A DNA stretch of 64,000 bases from Coptis chinensis (Eukaryota; Streptophyta; Magnoliopsida; Ranunculales; Ranunculaceae): NCBI GenBank assembly GCA_015680905.1, contig CM027383.1:90478501-90542500 (forward strand). Direction: 5' to 3'. Positions 34,349 to 48,429 of this stretch are shown here, piece after piece. The notes under the pieces were generated by a model that had not been told where the DNA came from, searched no databases, and saw nothing but the letters and a program-made list of their open reading frames with translations. Within the stretch, counting starts at the first letter, position 1, and the number at the start of each line of letters is the position of its first letter. A program made the position numbers and the translations under genes.

Positions 34349-37300
34349 TAATTGGCGCCGTCTGCGGTTCTTATACTACACCCTCGATCACGTTTTGCGA
34401 AAATTATGACACATACTCGAAGAGCTCAAGGTCCCGATGTGATTACTGACGATCATCATGAACATGATGGTCAAGGACAACTTGGCGCTGACAACATAAT
34501 CCCTTCTAATACTGTCGTTCCACCAATGCGCCAAATTATTCAGCGTGAGGTTATTGCCTCTGACGATTCTCTAGTATCTGATGTGGATAATGTAAGTCAT
34601 ATGTCTCGAGAAGCACTTCTTCAAAAGTTAAAGACTGTCCGCGAAAACGAATAATTACTCTGGCGCCATCTTAAACGACGCGCTCCACTCGCAGATGATG
34701 TTGTATTTGTCACACCACAACGTCACACACGCCAACGACATAATAGTGTGTGGGATCGTTTAAGTGGTGAGGATGAGATTCGCGATATTTGCAACAGCCA
34801 TCAACGAGTTAAGAGTAATGGGCGATGAATTCCCCGACCTCTGCCGAGAAATCTCCACCCACTTGGTCACGTTCTAGGTAGGCAAGGTACTGCTAATAAT
34901 CGTCCGATTGCACCCCACGATCCTACAAATTATCGGCAAGTCCCGAGGAATTCGAGTGGCGAACAGAATAATGATCGCACTTATGATCGGAACCATCAAT
35001 ATGGTGAAACACTTCAGCAACGCGGTTCTAATCATTCCGAACATTATCGTACTGAAAGCCCAACGTACCATCCACAATCATCTCGACACGGAAACGATGA
35101 ATCTTTGTCGTTTTCTTCTCAAACTGTTCGCTCCCATAGGCGTCATCGTGACTATAATCACGATCCAACAGATACGGATCTGATGACTCCTCAACGTGTC
35201 AGAGAAATGATTAAAAAAGCTCTTCTGGACAGCGATCCTTTTGAATCGACACTAGAAAATCTGGTAGTTGAAGATGGTATTTTGGACAAATTTTCTCTCG
35301 CCGTCCAAAGGGCTACTCATAACAAAGACTTCAAACAACCAAAGTTTGATCAATATGATGATGTCGAGGGTTGCCCTATGCTTCATGTGATTAATTTTAC
35401 AAACAAACTGGTTTTATCGGGAGGTGATGATGCTTTAAAATGCAAACTTTTCCCTTCTACATTAAAAGGGGAAGCGTTGGTATGGTTTAGTGAATTACCC
35501 CCGCGCTCTATTCGTCGATTCAAGGACTTAACCAAAAAGTTTTCAAGACGTTTTCATCATAATCTCAAACGTCCAAATGGAGTTTGAGTTATTTTCAACA
35601 TCAAGCAACAACGTGAGGAAACTCTTCGCAGTTTTATCGCGCGTTTTCGCCAAGCTGCAGCTGAGATTTCTGAGCAATCCGATCTAATGGTGGTTTACGC
35701 TTTTAAAGAAGCTATCTTGTTTGATAAAGATGGGTTATACAACTCTCTTGTTCGGGATATTCCATCTTCCCCGACGCATTATACCAGCCGAAGTTCAACA
35801 ATTTATCAATGTTGAAGACGACACGGCTGCTCGAACTTCTCGTGACAAAGATAATAAAGGAAAGGATTTCAATGATCAGCGAAATAAACAGAAGAATCCG
35901 ACTTTTGATCAACAAAGAACCCGGTCGAAGCCTCCATATAAGAAAGAAGACTCCACGAGCAGGATCCGGAAAGCCTTTTACTGATTTTGAATTAACTCCG
36001 CTTAATACCAAATATGCGGTAGTTTATAACAAAATCAAGGATAAGAGTATGCACACTCCGCCATTTCCCTTGCGCGATGACACTAAAACAGCTCGCGATA
36101 AATCGTTATGGTGCAAATTTCATAATGATTATGGTCATGAGACGGAGAATTGTCGATCTTTGCGGGGAAGAATTGAAAAGCTTGTGTAGAATGGGAAACT
36201 TGATCAATATGTGCAGAAGAAAGTAACAACTCAAGCTTTAACTATCACTGATCACAATGTCATTAAGGTTGGACATGCCATCATTGATTCATTGTCCAAT
36301 ACTCAGCAGAAAACTGCTCGTCGTTCTAAAGTCAAATATCTGTCTAATTTGTACGAAGTTAACGGGATCAATTTCGTGGAAGGTTTCGCGACGGAGACTA
36401 TTGAAGATGAACCATTATGTTTCAATCGACCAAGATCTAATGGGGTGCATGTTCCTCATTATGATGTCATGATAAGCTGCAGATATATCGGTTGTATCGT
36501 GTACAACGTATAATGATCGACAATCGGTAGTTCAGCTAGTGTCATGTTTTTACGGGTGTTATCGCAAAGTATTCTTTTTATTGATAACTTGGTCACCTAA
36601 AAAATCGCCTATCGTTGGTTTTGATGGTACCGCTTACTCATTACGTTGGAAAGGTGTCTCTCCGGTCACTCTTATGTAAGAAAAGTCAATATTGATTTCT
36701 TATTGATGGATTGTAAATCCCCTTACAATCTCATCCTTGGTCGAGATTAGATTCATTATATGGAAGCTATCGTCTCAATATATCATCAAGCCATCAAGTT
36801 CCCATTCAATAAAAAAGTATGTAAGGTGCGCAGCGATCAACTGGCATCTCTAATTTTCCACGATAATGTTCTCGAGGATTATAAGAAGTCTGAAGTTGTT
36901 GGACGAACTATTCTGAGTTCCAACGCCGTCAAATAGCAATTACAGCATCCGGGACCTTCAGTTTACTCTGCCAATAGAAATGTTGAAGGACCCCCGACAG
37001 TCGATCCACTTTTAGAAGTTCAAATTGGCCAACTCCCTGAATAGACTACTTTTATTTCAGCCGAACTTCTAGAAGAGGAGAGACAAGAGCTTATTTTGTT
37101 ATTGCGGAAGAATAATCATGTTTTTGCTTGGCGAATAGAGCAAATGCCTGGTATAGATCCTTCGGTGGCTTGTCATAAACTCGACATTGATCCCAATGCA
37201 AAACCAGTTCGACAAAAGCCCCGAAGGATGGCCCCCGATAGAAAGATGAAAGTGAAAGACGAAATCGACCGTCTCTTGTCTGTTAACTTTATAAGGCCTA

Positions 37301-40300
37301 TAACTTATCCAACATGGATGTCAAATGTTGTCGCAGTGCCTAAAAAGAACGGCAAATTACGTGTTTGTATCGATTTCACAAATCTCAATAAGGCTTGTCC
37401 GGTTCATCCGTATCCATTGCCTCGTATATCTGAAATGGTCGATGCAACATCTGGGTTTCAGCGTTTGTCTTTTTTGGATGCTTATTCTGGTTATCATCAG
37501 ATTTCGTTATTCATTGAGGACCAAGAGTTCACTACATTTATTACGGACCAAGGCATTTACTGTTACCAGGTAATGCCTTTCGATTTGAAAAACGCTGGAG
37601 CCACATATCAAAAGCTAGTCAACACTATTTTTTCTGACCTACTTGGAAAGACAGTCGAAGCATACATCGACGACATGGTTGTCAAATCTACAGAAGCACC
37701 TGATCATCTTACTGATTTGCAAGCTGTTTTCGACAGACTCTCCAATTTCAACATGTGTTTGAATCCGGCAAAGTGTTCTTTCGGTTTATCATCTGGTAAA
37801 TTCTTAAGATACATGATGACTAGACGCGAATTGAAGCAAATCCGGATCAAATTCGAGCTGTCCTTGAAATGCCTTCTCCGACGTCAAAGAAAGAAATTCA
37901 ACAACTTACAGGATGCTTGGCTACCCTAAATCGCTTTATCTCTCGGTATTCTGATCGATGTCGTGCTTTTTTCCAAACATTGAAAGACGCAGCAATTTGG
38001 ATGGAGGACTGTGAACTTGCATTTTGTCATTTGAAAGCATACTTAGTCCAACCTCCAGTTCTTGCCAGTCTAGCAACGGGGCAGCCTATAGGTCTGTATT
38101 TAGCCGCCACCGATCATGCCGTAAGTGTCGTCTTATTTGTCAGCGGTGTGGCGATGGGCGCCCCTATATTCTTTGTTAGCAAGACTCTTACAACTGCTGA
38201 AACAAGATATTCTCGAGTGGAGAAAATTACATTGGCTTTGGTTCATCTTTGCCCGACGCCTTAAACCTTATTTCCGGGGACGAAGTCGTCAAAGTTTATC
38301 ACGGAATATCCATCGTGAAAGCTTTTTCGTAAATGCGGGAATCAAGGGACTTGCAGAATGGGAAAGTTACCTTTAGCTTTATAGCATTGTGTTTGAAACT
38401 TCATACCGGTGAGAAAGGACAAGCTTTGGCTTCGCTTAATGGCTGATTTTCCAATTGAGAATATTCTTATGTCCGACGATTACTAGATGAAGAGAATGTC
38501 GCCGACAACACGCCATTACCTCTCGGGGATGATGATTTGCCAAACTTATCGGATGTATCTGGCGATTGTTGGATTGTTTACACCGATGGTTCGCGATAAT
38601 AAGTATGGCTCGATATTGGGTGTGTAATCTTGCAACCGAATGGAGAAAAATTGAGAAGTCGGTCGCGTTTGGGTTTTGACGCTTCAAATAATGAGTAGAA
38701 GTATGAAGTTTGTCATTTTTGTGCTTTTGCTAATCTCTTCACTTGGGGCGACTAAGCTACAATTATTCACAGATTCTAAGTTAGTCGCTAGCCGGTTTGG
38801 TGGATCAGATGCAGCTCGGACGATAGAATGGCGGCTTATGTGGACTTAATTCATCGGATTGTTCAAATTTTGATTCTATCAAGATTTGCGGCGTCGCGTC
38901 ATGGCGTCGCGACATCGCGGATTCTCTCGCATATTTATCCGCGCGAGTTAAGTCAGATAAGCCTCGCCAGATTACCATTGAATTTCAAAAGGAATCGAGT
39001 ATCGATCTGTCCATCGAGGAGCGAGGATGTGCGCAATATGTACATCACTCAAAGTTGTTTTTTCATCAAGACATTTTCTGAGGAATCACGTCATGCCAAT
39101 TTGATATCTCCTATGTCATTTCGGGCGTTAAGTTGATCTTGATAATCAAGCTATCATTGCAGAGAAAACGCTTGATCCACAACTTATGCTATCAGATGAT
39201 CACAATGATCCTGTCAATGATATTGTCTCGGTCCATACCGACGACGATCATGAAGCTGACAATGCTCCAGAGGTTCTTGATATAGAGCTAAGTTTTCCAC
39301 TTACACCTTGTGACGAAGATGATTGGCGTCTTCCTTATATCACATATTTACATGATCACATCTTGCCTCCCGATCATAAAGTGGGTGATCGTGTCAAACG
39401 CGATGCTTGGAAATATTGTCTCATATCGACTTTGAACGGTCTGTTGCAACTTTATCGCAAAGGCACAAGTCTTAACCCTATGCTTCGTTGTCTCAGCAGA
39501 GCTGAAGGTTTGCTCGTTCTGGCGGAAATTCATTCAGGCCTATGTGGGAACCACTCCCGGGGGAGAAGTCTCGCTCATAGAGCAATGACACAAGGATACT
39601 GGTGGTCGTACATGCAAAAGGATGCTAAGCGTTTGTCTGAGAAGTGTGTTCCTTGTCAGAAATATGCTAATATGGGAAATCTTCCAGCAACGGAACTTCA
39701 TCCAATCTTGAGCCCTTGGCCGTTTGCAAAGTGGGGTCTTGACATCGTCGGTCCTCTTCCGAAAGCTCCTGGCAGTGTTCGTTTCTTACTCGCCATGAAC
39801 CGATTATTTTACCAAGTGGGCTGAAGCTATGCCCTTAGCCCATATCCATGCTTCGGATGTTAAAAATTCTTATGGCGAGAGACATTGTTTGTCGCTTCGT
39901 ATTCCAACATCATTGACTTCCGACAATGGCAAACAATTTGATTTGAAGAAATTCGACAATTTTGTTCTCGACTTGAAGATTAATCACAATTTCTCGCACC
40001 ATACCATCCTCAAGCTAATGGACAAGCCGGGCTACTAACAAATCCATTCTTGCAATGCTCGGCGGCGACTTCAACAGCCAAAGGAAATTGGGTTAAGGAA
40101 CTTCCTACGGTTATGTGGGCTTATCGAACCACACCTAAACATTCAACTGGATTTTCTCCGTTTAATCTTGCTTACGGTACTGAAGCGGTCTTGCCTACAG
40201 AGTTGATGACACCAACCACACGAACTTCTAACGTGGAATTGGAGTCGAATGATCAAACACTTGCTCAAGCCAAAGCCTTGATAGATGAGACAAGAGAGGT

Positions 40301-40416
40301 TGGTCTTCAACAGTTAATTCGTTATCAAGCTAATATGAAACGAAAATATGATAAGAAAGTTCGACTTAAAGTGTTTGAGAAAGATGATTGGGTACTCGCC
40401 GAAAAACGAGGTTGAT

Positions 40417-43275
40417 AGATTCCGTAAATTTGGAGAAAACGGAGTCCATACATCATAGATAGATCGCCACCAAAGGATCTTATTTTCTCCGAGATTTAGA
40501 TGGGAATGTTCTCGATAAGCCGTGGAATCGCTTTTCATCCGCGCGCAAGTTCTATAAGTAGATTTTAGTTGTGTTTTTCCGTTATCCCCGAGAAATAAAA
40601 TAATACAATATTTAGTTTGTTTCCGATTCGGGCATGTATTTTCCATTGTTATCTTTGCATTTTTAAGACTTCGGTAATTAATAAAGAAGCAGCTTATTTC
40701 ACTTCGGCCCAATGGTATAATTTTGGGTTTAGCGAACCTTATAATCGCTACAACAAAATCTGGCGAAATTACCACGTTTAATTTTGTCAGTCTAAGTTGA
40801 ACGTTTTTACGCTCGCTTAGTCGTTACTATCACTACAACAAAATCTGGCGAAATTACCACGTTTAATTTCGTCAGTCTAAATTGAACGATTTTACGCTCG
40901 CTTAGTCGGTTACTCGCGCTATGTCAACATCTGATGAAGTGCCCCGTTTCGTTTCGTCAGTTTTGCATCGGAGCATTTTTTTCGCTCAATCTAATTTTGC
41001 AAGCTTAAAGTTAGCATTGGGGGCGTTTTATTATATTTCGTGTCATCTATATAATTCAACAACATTGTCAGTTTTCCACAGATATGTTATCTAACATCAC
41101 AATGATATTCAATAGCCAATACATACTTTATTAAAAAAAGAAATTTTAGCTCTATGGTATTACATTCACGCAATCACATAATCATTGGTTTGGGAAAAGC
41201 CAATGGTTCCTTATCAGTTTTTTGTTTATACAACTCGTACAACTCTTTCCGTTTCAAGTTTAAACTATATGACGCCTTTATTATTTTTTAAGGCATTGTG
41301 TCGAACTTTTCTCTAAAAAATTTTTTCGAGTGAAAATTTTCACAAAGCTTCATTATTTTTTCTAAGGCATTGTTTCGATCTTTGTACGAGAAATTTTCCG
41401 AGCAACAAATTTCAACAACTTCATTGAGCCAATCTTTCTGAGCACAACTTTCCGACAGCTTCATTATTTTCTCTAAGGCATTGAGCCGATCTTTCTCAAT
41501 GAAACTTTTGTAAGCTTCTTTAATTCTTCTACGGCATTAATTGACACCTTTTTGCGCGAAACTTTTATCCGTCAACTCTTTGAATATATTTTGCTCATAG
41601 TACCGTACTTTTTCGAAGCGGTAAAATTCGTGATTACGCCAAATTTCTAAGCAAAAATTTTCTCCGCTTTCGACACTTTTCTTTGTAGACTTTTCGTTGA
41701 TAAAAAAAACAAAAAAAAAAAAAAAAAACAAAACAAAACCGGGTCGAAAAAAAAAAATAAACAAAACAAAACCCAAGGGTGAACCGGTCGATCAAGGCAA
41801 CAGTGCGGTGCCCTTCCCTTCCTCGGGCGCAGACCAGATCGTGTGTGATTGAAACAAGTTTTTGAGTCTTTGGCGCCATCAAGATCGCCCTCACCATCTT
41901 CTCGGCCAGGGTCTTTAGGGGGTTCACTCCAAAAAGACCAAAGATAACGCTAAATCATTTTCTCCGAGTTCTATGAGAATCCCATTCACATGGACCCCAT
42001 CAAGGAGTAAGTTGATCCAGTCAAGTAGACACTCACTTGTTTTTATGATCCTAATGGAAAAGCAAAAAACAAAACGTAAGAGTCGAAAGTACGTAAACAA
42101 AGTTGGTGGAGAAAAACAAAATAAAGAAGTTAGAATCTAGAAAACTGATGCAAGAATATTGAATGATAGGTCATGATGTGTTAAACATTATCTTCAACTA
42201 AAATGTTGTTCACTTGTTCTCACACCTGCATCCGAGCCTTCAACCGAACCAAAGGATGCAGGCCTTGAATGGTAACCGGAGGTCACTTCTTTAAATTTAT
42301 CACTTTTCTATAATATGTACCTTATCGCCCTCCTCTACAATAACTATATCGCCTTCAAGCACCAAGATTACTCACTTCACGGGCATATAACGCCAGATTC
42401 TTGGTGACTAATGCCATGATAAATAGATTGCCATAACTTACACACACCGCGCACCAAACCTGATATAATCCTTGGCATCGACCAATTTACGCCCAATTTC
42501 ATAGAAAATATGGTCGGGAATCAAATGAGGTATTAAGGGTGACAAGAGCCGCAATTCCAACGATGTTGCCTTTCCATCCATCTCTTGTGATCACGAGATT
42601 CAGCTTGTTCAAGATCCAAATCGTCAGCATGAGGAAACTCTATTGCAAACCAAACCATTATCTACACTTCGTTGTTTATTCATATACAGCCTCAAAACGA
42701 TTTTTTCTTTCAATTTTCCACTTATATTTGTATATCTGGCCGGCTTTTCCGAAGCCAATATCTTGTGAGATTTACTTTCAATTATTATCTAACCCAACTT
42801 CATCCCTAATCTCAATTCTTATCTTCTCCACATTCTTATCTCATCCGAACACTTTGAGTCCAATTAGTATTTAACTTCATTTTATTACTATTATTACTAA
42901 ACTGCCCCTACATTTAATTTTTAACGATATAATCCAAGTATCGCTATTCCGCTGGCACGCGTCGTCGAATTCAAATTTCGTATTTTTACGTGATGCATTC
43001 GGTACAGTTTTCGGCAATCAATTTCTTTTGCAATTTTATTTTTGTGCATATTTTATTTTTATTTTCTATGCATTTTCGGCCATTTTTTATTTAATTACAT
43101 TGCGTTTCGTATACGTTAGTTTGACATTTTTTCGTTCCCGATAATTCACGATTTTTTTTTTCTCGACAGTCAATTTTCCTATCATTTCCTTTTGCACGAC
43201 ACTTCGTTATAATTCCGTTCATTTTTCTTTCTTCTTTGCCATATGAACTTTGTTTCAAGATGCCAAAGAGGGCGG
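40417..43275 (+). other. 3' non-coding region of gypsy element D
   Basis: No coding sequence recognised. A tandem pair of about 100 bp with ACAACAAAATCTGGCGAAAT (40750 and 40831) lies after the integrase. A+C-rich runs and poly-A stretches sit near 41700-41775. Some Tat-lineage elements carry an extra ORF in this region; I see none here. Confidence 0.5.
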
Positions 43276-43753
43276 TGTTTCGACCCCCACCTACGTGGCA
43301 AACGTCCATTGGTAGGAGTCTCCACTCTATTCGTTTAATCGACAGGGCTAAAGCCCAATTCGCAATATCATGGATCAATATACAGGCCCATTAACTCATG
43401 TGGTTGAACCTTAGCCACATGGTTTGCCACTAATGTACGTTGATTTATGTCCAGATTCGTTTTTTATCAAAGAGATAATTATCAGTTGAAAGTTATAATA
43501 TATCACTATTACTCAAGCTACAAGATTACTTGAGCTACAAGGACTCTCTACTCTACCTATATAAATACCAAACTATTTTTCATTCAGAACTACGTTCTTG
43601 AGACTTGATCCCACTGATAATTTGGGTACGTGAGGCAACCGCGAAGGTACAGTCTCATCATTCCCCCGATCACCATCATTTTTCTAATTACTTTTCTACG
43701 TTCTTCGTCTTTTTCATCAACACTTGGTGTTTTGATCATATTTGATCGAAACA
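43276..43753 (+). repeat. 3' LTR of gypsy element D
   Basis: Matches the 5' LTR with about 98% identity by hand count, and carries one 6-bp deletion relative to it. The right flank GCCAT repeats the left flank of the element. Confidence 0.92.
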
Positions 43754-44100
43754 GCCATCTAGTATAAGAATGGAATAAATTATTGATTAAATAGTAGAAG
43801 ACTAGAAGCTCAGGTTAGGATAGTGAGCTGGTTTTCTTGATACAGTGAATAGTTTGTCAGAATGGATGACTTTATATTTTGTTGGGAAGGGGTAGCATTA
43901 GATATTCATTGATGAAATGCTATTGTATGATTCGCCCATCATCATTAATAAAGTTAGTGTTAAAGTTTGTCATGGTTGCTGTATAATATATTTGACCTTT
44001 GTAGCTTTATCAATGATAAAGAGCAAAAGAGATTTTACTCTTTTGATCTCCAGCATATGTTTCATGGTAGAAAACTATTCCTGATAACCATCTTCATAAA

Positions 44101-44133
44101 AAAAAAATAATAATAATAAATAAATAAATAAAT
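44101..44133 (+). repeat. AAT/AAAT microsatellite
   Basis: An A-run leads into AATAATAATA and then four to five AAAT units in the copia leader, next to the gypsy D insertion. Confidence 0.85.
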
Positions 44134-44627
44134 AACCCGTGAAGAAGACGATGACAACATGTTATATTTTGTTGGATAAAGGGCCTAATAACTTTTAAAG
44201 GTCAAAGCCCATATGTTTTATTGATTATGGGCCTTAAGTTAATAAAACCCAGCTCATGACATTAGCTTCGAAATTCGGAATAGAAAGAAACTTCTGACGA
44301 AAACAGTTGTAACTTTCTACTCGGCGATCGGTTTTGCAATCCGCTTATTGCATTAGAAAGCTAACTCAGAGATGTTTCCAACAGTGTATGGCTTTAAGCC
44401 TAATTCGTCCAGAGCTGATTCAGTTTTACAGTTCTTTATGGGCCAATTTCTCGTCGAATAGCGAAACGTGGTAATCTGATTTTTCAATCGGATAGGTATC
44501 GTATTCCAAACAATTTTTGTTTTATATTGTGAGATGGATTAAAACATAGAATTACATGCTAGGGTTTTTAATTTAAAGAAATTTCTTTTCTTTTCATTTT
44601 TTTTTTGTATATTATTGAACAATGATG

Positions 44628-45080
44628 TAGACCCTAAAGTTCTACGATATATTTGGAACCCGAAGTTCCAAGATCTATTTTTTTAGGAACCTGAAGTTCC
44701 AAGAATTAAATTGTTAGGAATCCGAAGTTCCAAAATCTATTTTTTTTAGGAACTTGAAGTTCTAAGATCTATTATTTTTAGGAACCTGATGTTCCAAGAT
44801 CTAATTTTTAGGAACCAGAAGTTCTAAGGTCGAATTTTTAGGAACATGAAGTTCCAAGATCTACTTTTTTTTTTTTATGAACATGAAGTTCTAAAGATTC
44901 AATTTTTAGGAACCTGAAGTTCCAAGATCGTCTGGTTGACTATATTAACTTGGTCAGGTCCAACCTATAAGGACTGGTCCGGTTTTGGCCCATTACAGTG
45001 GTCATTTATGTAGGCCCAATTCATTTTTATAGCTATTTTGTTTTCAAGAACTTGAAGTTCTAACATAAATAAGGACTTGA
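44628..45080 (+). repeat. Hairpin-bearing tandem array in the copia leader
   Basis: About eleven units built on TTTTTAGGAACCTGAAGTTC. Each core reads GGAAC-5 nt-GTTCC, a short inverted repeat. Spacing is roughly 30-38 bp up to 44930, then two looser copies occur near 45047 and 45075. It lies just upstream of the copia gag start, so it would sit in the leader RNA if transcribed. Confidence 0.8.
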
Positions 45081-46649
45081 AGTTCTAAAATCATGTATGT
45101 TTAACTCCATGTATGTTTAATCGGTTGCGGTTATTTGAAAGATGTCAAATCTTACTAAACTCGTTTTTCAAACTCTTTCAATTAGAGGTGCCAATTATTT
45201 ATCATGGCAGTTAGATGCCAAGATCCATTTACAATCTAAAAAACTTGGTGATGCTATTAAAGAAGGAAACAAAATGAGCCCAAAGGAAAATGCCACAACT
45301 CTCATATTCCTACGTCATCATATTCATGACGACTTAAAGAATGTATAACAACCCCAATTTTTAAACAACATAGATTACATTATTTGAATTGAAAATAATT
45401 ATTATATTATGAAATCTAGCTTGTTCTAGAATTTGTTTAGTTGTTGTTGATTTTTCAAAATTGTTTTTACTTAAATTGTTTATCAGAACTTATGTGGGTA
45501 TTTTAGAATCATTTTTGGGCCTGAAAACATTGTTAAAATGTACCCATTGATATAGGTATGGACCTTGGGTGTTTTTAGACCCATTTGAGGCCCATAGGTT
45601 AACTTAAACAGACTTAAAACATTGAATAAACAATACATGCGAATTTCCTCTGTAAAAATCTCATTATTCAAAAACAAAATCCTAGCCACCATTAAAAAGA
45701 ATATTTTTGATTCAAAGAAATAAAAAGAAGGGGAAGAAGAAGAAAATGGATTGGAGAAAAAGAAGCATATATGAGTATTCTTTTGCAAATTCAATTTCGG
45801 GTGAGTAGTATAAACCTTATTTTCATATAATTGATTTATTACAATGGTTTAGATTAGTTGTGTATTTAATTCTCTATAATGATATAGAACTTTGAGATCG
45901 AAATTATTTGTTTAATCAGAGACTTTCAGTATATTGAGTTACTGACACCAAAAATTTAGCTTTGATATATAGGTGTTGTTGTGTTCAGGAGTACTTGTAT
46001 ATGGTAGTGAGTAAACCATGTGTTTATTGATTGATTGGTAGTATTATATAGGCTTACAACTGTTTTGAATGATGTGAAGTCATTGGATTCATGTTATAGG
46101 GTTTTGATTTTCAGAATTTCAAAACTATTCTTAGTAATTTAAGCATAGAAAATTCGTTTTTGATCTTTTTGATATGAATCCAACGCCTGTCTACTGTAGA
46201 CACGCATATCTACAACTTTCGTGTTTTGTAAAATTTCATATCTAGTCGTTTTGCATACTGAAATTTAAGTTGAAGTCTGACGCAGAAACTGGGACTAAAA
46301 CTGAGCAGCCTACAGTAATAAAATCATATAAAATAAAATATTTACTCTTTTGTGTTGATTCCAAAAACATTAGAATCTAAACTTACAGAGGTACAACCTC
46401 ATACTTTGACCCGAGTTCATACTCGTGTTTAAGATTATGAAAACTGACTTCAATATATGATAACTGTTTGTGCACATATTCTGGATATGTTGCATTCTAG
46501 GAAGTGTATAGGACACTATACTTTGTAGATTTGTGAGAAACCAAAACCTAATGAAACCTTAGAGAGTCATTTATCCGATCCAGTGAGCCTCACTTAATTT
46601 GGATGAGTGATGAAAAAGATATGACCTCGACAATTCTATGCGTCAGAAA

Positions 46650-47220
46650 TTCTATTCGTCAGAAAACAATTTTCTGCATAGGGTTTGATCACAAATTGCA
46701 TAAAGCTAGGGGGAGAGTTATAGTTTTTGTAAAACATGAAAATGTGATTTTTATAAGTCTTATATCTAACTCAATTGGCCTCGTCATATTCCGAGGTCTG
46801 TGGTGGTAGATATAATGCCTTGAAGTTTGGTTGACAGAAAATAGTGCGTCAGAAGTCAGTTTCTGCGCACTGTGTTCAAGTTCAGTTTTAAAATAGTTAG
46901 GCTGAGAGTTAGTATTTTTATAAAACATAAAAGAGTAAGATCTGGAAGTCTGCTTTCTATTCCAATTGGCCTCATCGCATTTGAAGTTCCGTGGAATTAA
47001 TTATGACGTTTGAAAGTTTGACTGGCAGAAAATAGTGCGTCAGAAATCAGTTTCTTCGCACTGTATTGGAGCCTAGTTTTGGCACATTTAGAATGAGATT
47101 GGGTATTTTTGTAAAACATAAGAAAGTAAGTTCTATGTGTCAGATTTTCAACACAAAAAGTCTCGATGCGTTTGAATACCTGTGGAAAGAGTTGTGTCAT
47201 TTGGATGATAGTCCGTCAGA
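46650..47220 (+). repeat. About 190-bp tandem repeat, three units
   Basis: Units are marked by GCGTCAGAAATCAGTTTCT, TTTTTGTAAAACATAA and CCAATTGGCCTCATCGCATT. The anchors lie near 46657, 46846 and 47037, with a trailing partial unit. The array is internal to the putative solo LTR. Confidence 0.8.
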
Positions 47221-47954
47221 AATCTAGTGAATATTAGGATTTTTACCGTTTTCGACCTAAGTTTTCTTCTAGATGGGCTGAGATTAGGACTTCGAGTTCT
47301 ACATGAAAAAGTATATCTACATACCTTAGTTTCTAAATAATTAAGTTACATGTCATTTGGATGAATGTAGGAAAAACTATAACATTGACTATGTGGTGAT
47401 AAGAACTACGAAGGCTTGATTCAAATCTTGAAAGATTTGGATACGTAGGCAGCTTTGAGGAAAAGTGCAGCCACTACACTATACTATATTATATATTATA
47501 TATTAGTTATTGTGATAACTATATGTGTACAATGTTAGTACTTAATGGTGTACATGATTGTAGTTGTTTAAAATGTATTCACGAGACATTTAACTAATAC
47601 GTTATTTCTGATTGAATCTTTTGATATCTATAATTTATATAATTGATAATGAGGTGAGTTGATTAGTTATTGTGTTTGGAATCTTTAGTAATGATTCTAT
47701 TATTTGAGACGGTGTTTGTTTTGTAATGAAAATATTATAATAAATGAGAACTCATGAGTGTTAAAAATCTAGTGTAAAAGTGTCCGGTGAAAATTTAATG
47801 TGTCACCCACATCTTTAGATCTCTCCACGCCTCTTTGATGAAAATAAAAGAAAAGAAATGTTTATGACTAATGATGTCATATGAAAAGCCGCCTTAGAGA
47901 GGAACTAATGCATTCGCCTTGTGGGTTGGCTGTATTCCTTGAATGTACGAGAAT

Positions 47955-48185
47955 GTAGGTGGGTATTCCTTGAATGTGGTGGGAATGACCCAAGGTATTC
48001 ATTGAATGTGCCATGAATGACCTGTTAGTGTTATGATAGGTATTCCTTGAATGTGGCGGGAATGACCTAAGGTATTCATTGAATGTGCCATGAATGACCT
48101 GTTAGTATTATGATGGGTATTCCTTGAATGTGGTGGGATTGACCCAATGTATTCATTGAATGTGCCATGAATGACCTGATATTTT
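47955..48185 (+). repeat. About 77-bp tandem repeat, three units
   Basis: Each unit joins GGTATTCCTTGAATGTGG to GTATTCATTGAATGTGCC and ATGAATGACCTG. The two halves resemble each other, so the unit itself came from a smaller duplication. Confidence 0.8.
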
Positions 48186-48429
48186 GTTATGCCCAGAGGA
48201 GGCTTTGTGATTATGTGTATGGAAAGCCCAGAGATGGCTGTGACTCACAAGTTACGAGTTTACAAGATGAAAATATATTTCCTGGAGGCGATATCCCCGC
48301 TTGAGGCATATGCCTTGTAGTGGTACTCGGTGTGAGTGAGGCACACGGATATGTGTGATTTGGCAAATGTGTGTAGTGCAAATCGTGGAGTAGGAACTAA
48401 AGGTTGGGCTGTGTCATTTAATAAATGAG

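Larger units (their letters stand above)
33867..43753 (+). mobile_element. Tat-lineage Ty3/gypsy LTR retrotransposon D, both LTRs present
   Basis: Structurally complete fossil: LTRs at 33867-34348 and 43276-43753, flanked by the exact 5-bp duplication GCCAT (33862-33866 and 43754-43758). Parts in order: primer site TGGCGCCGTCTGCGG (34353-34367); gag (about 34.4-36.5 kb) with a CCHC-like C-x-FHNDYGHETENC; protease to reverse transcriptase (about 36.5-37.95 kb); RNase H; a second, archaeal-type RNase H near 38.56 kb (WIVYTDGS), diagnostic for the Tat branch; and integrase (about 39.2-40.4 kb). A long non-coding 3' region follows. The coding region is broken, I estimate in ten to fifteen places. 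The LTRs differ by about seven substitutions and a few small indels, so insertion was probably within about the last million years at usual plant rates. Confidence 0.93.

Noticed and set aside
44628-45080. Repeat array considered as CRISPR or as heat-shock elements
   Set aside because: The linkers are T-rich and not unique spacers, and the DNA is plant nuclear. The heat-shock element needs GAAnnTTC, while here GAA and TTC are one base apart.
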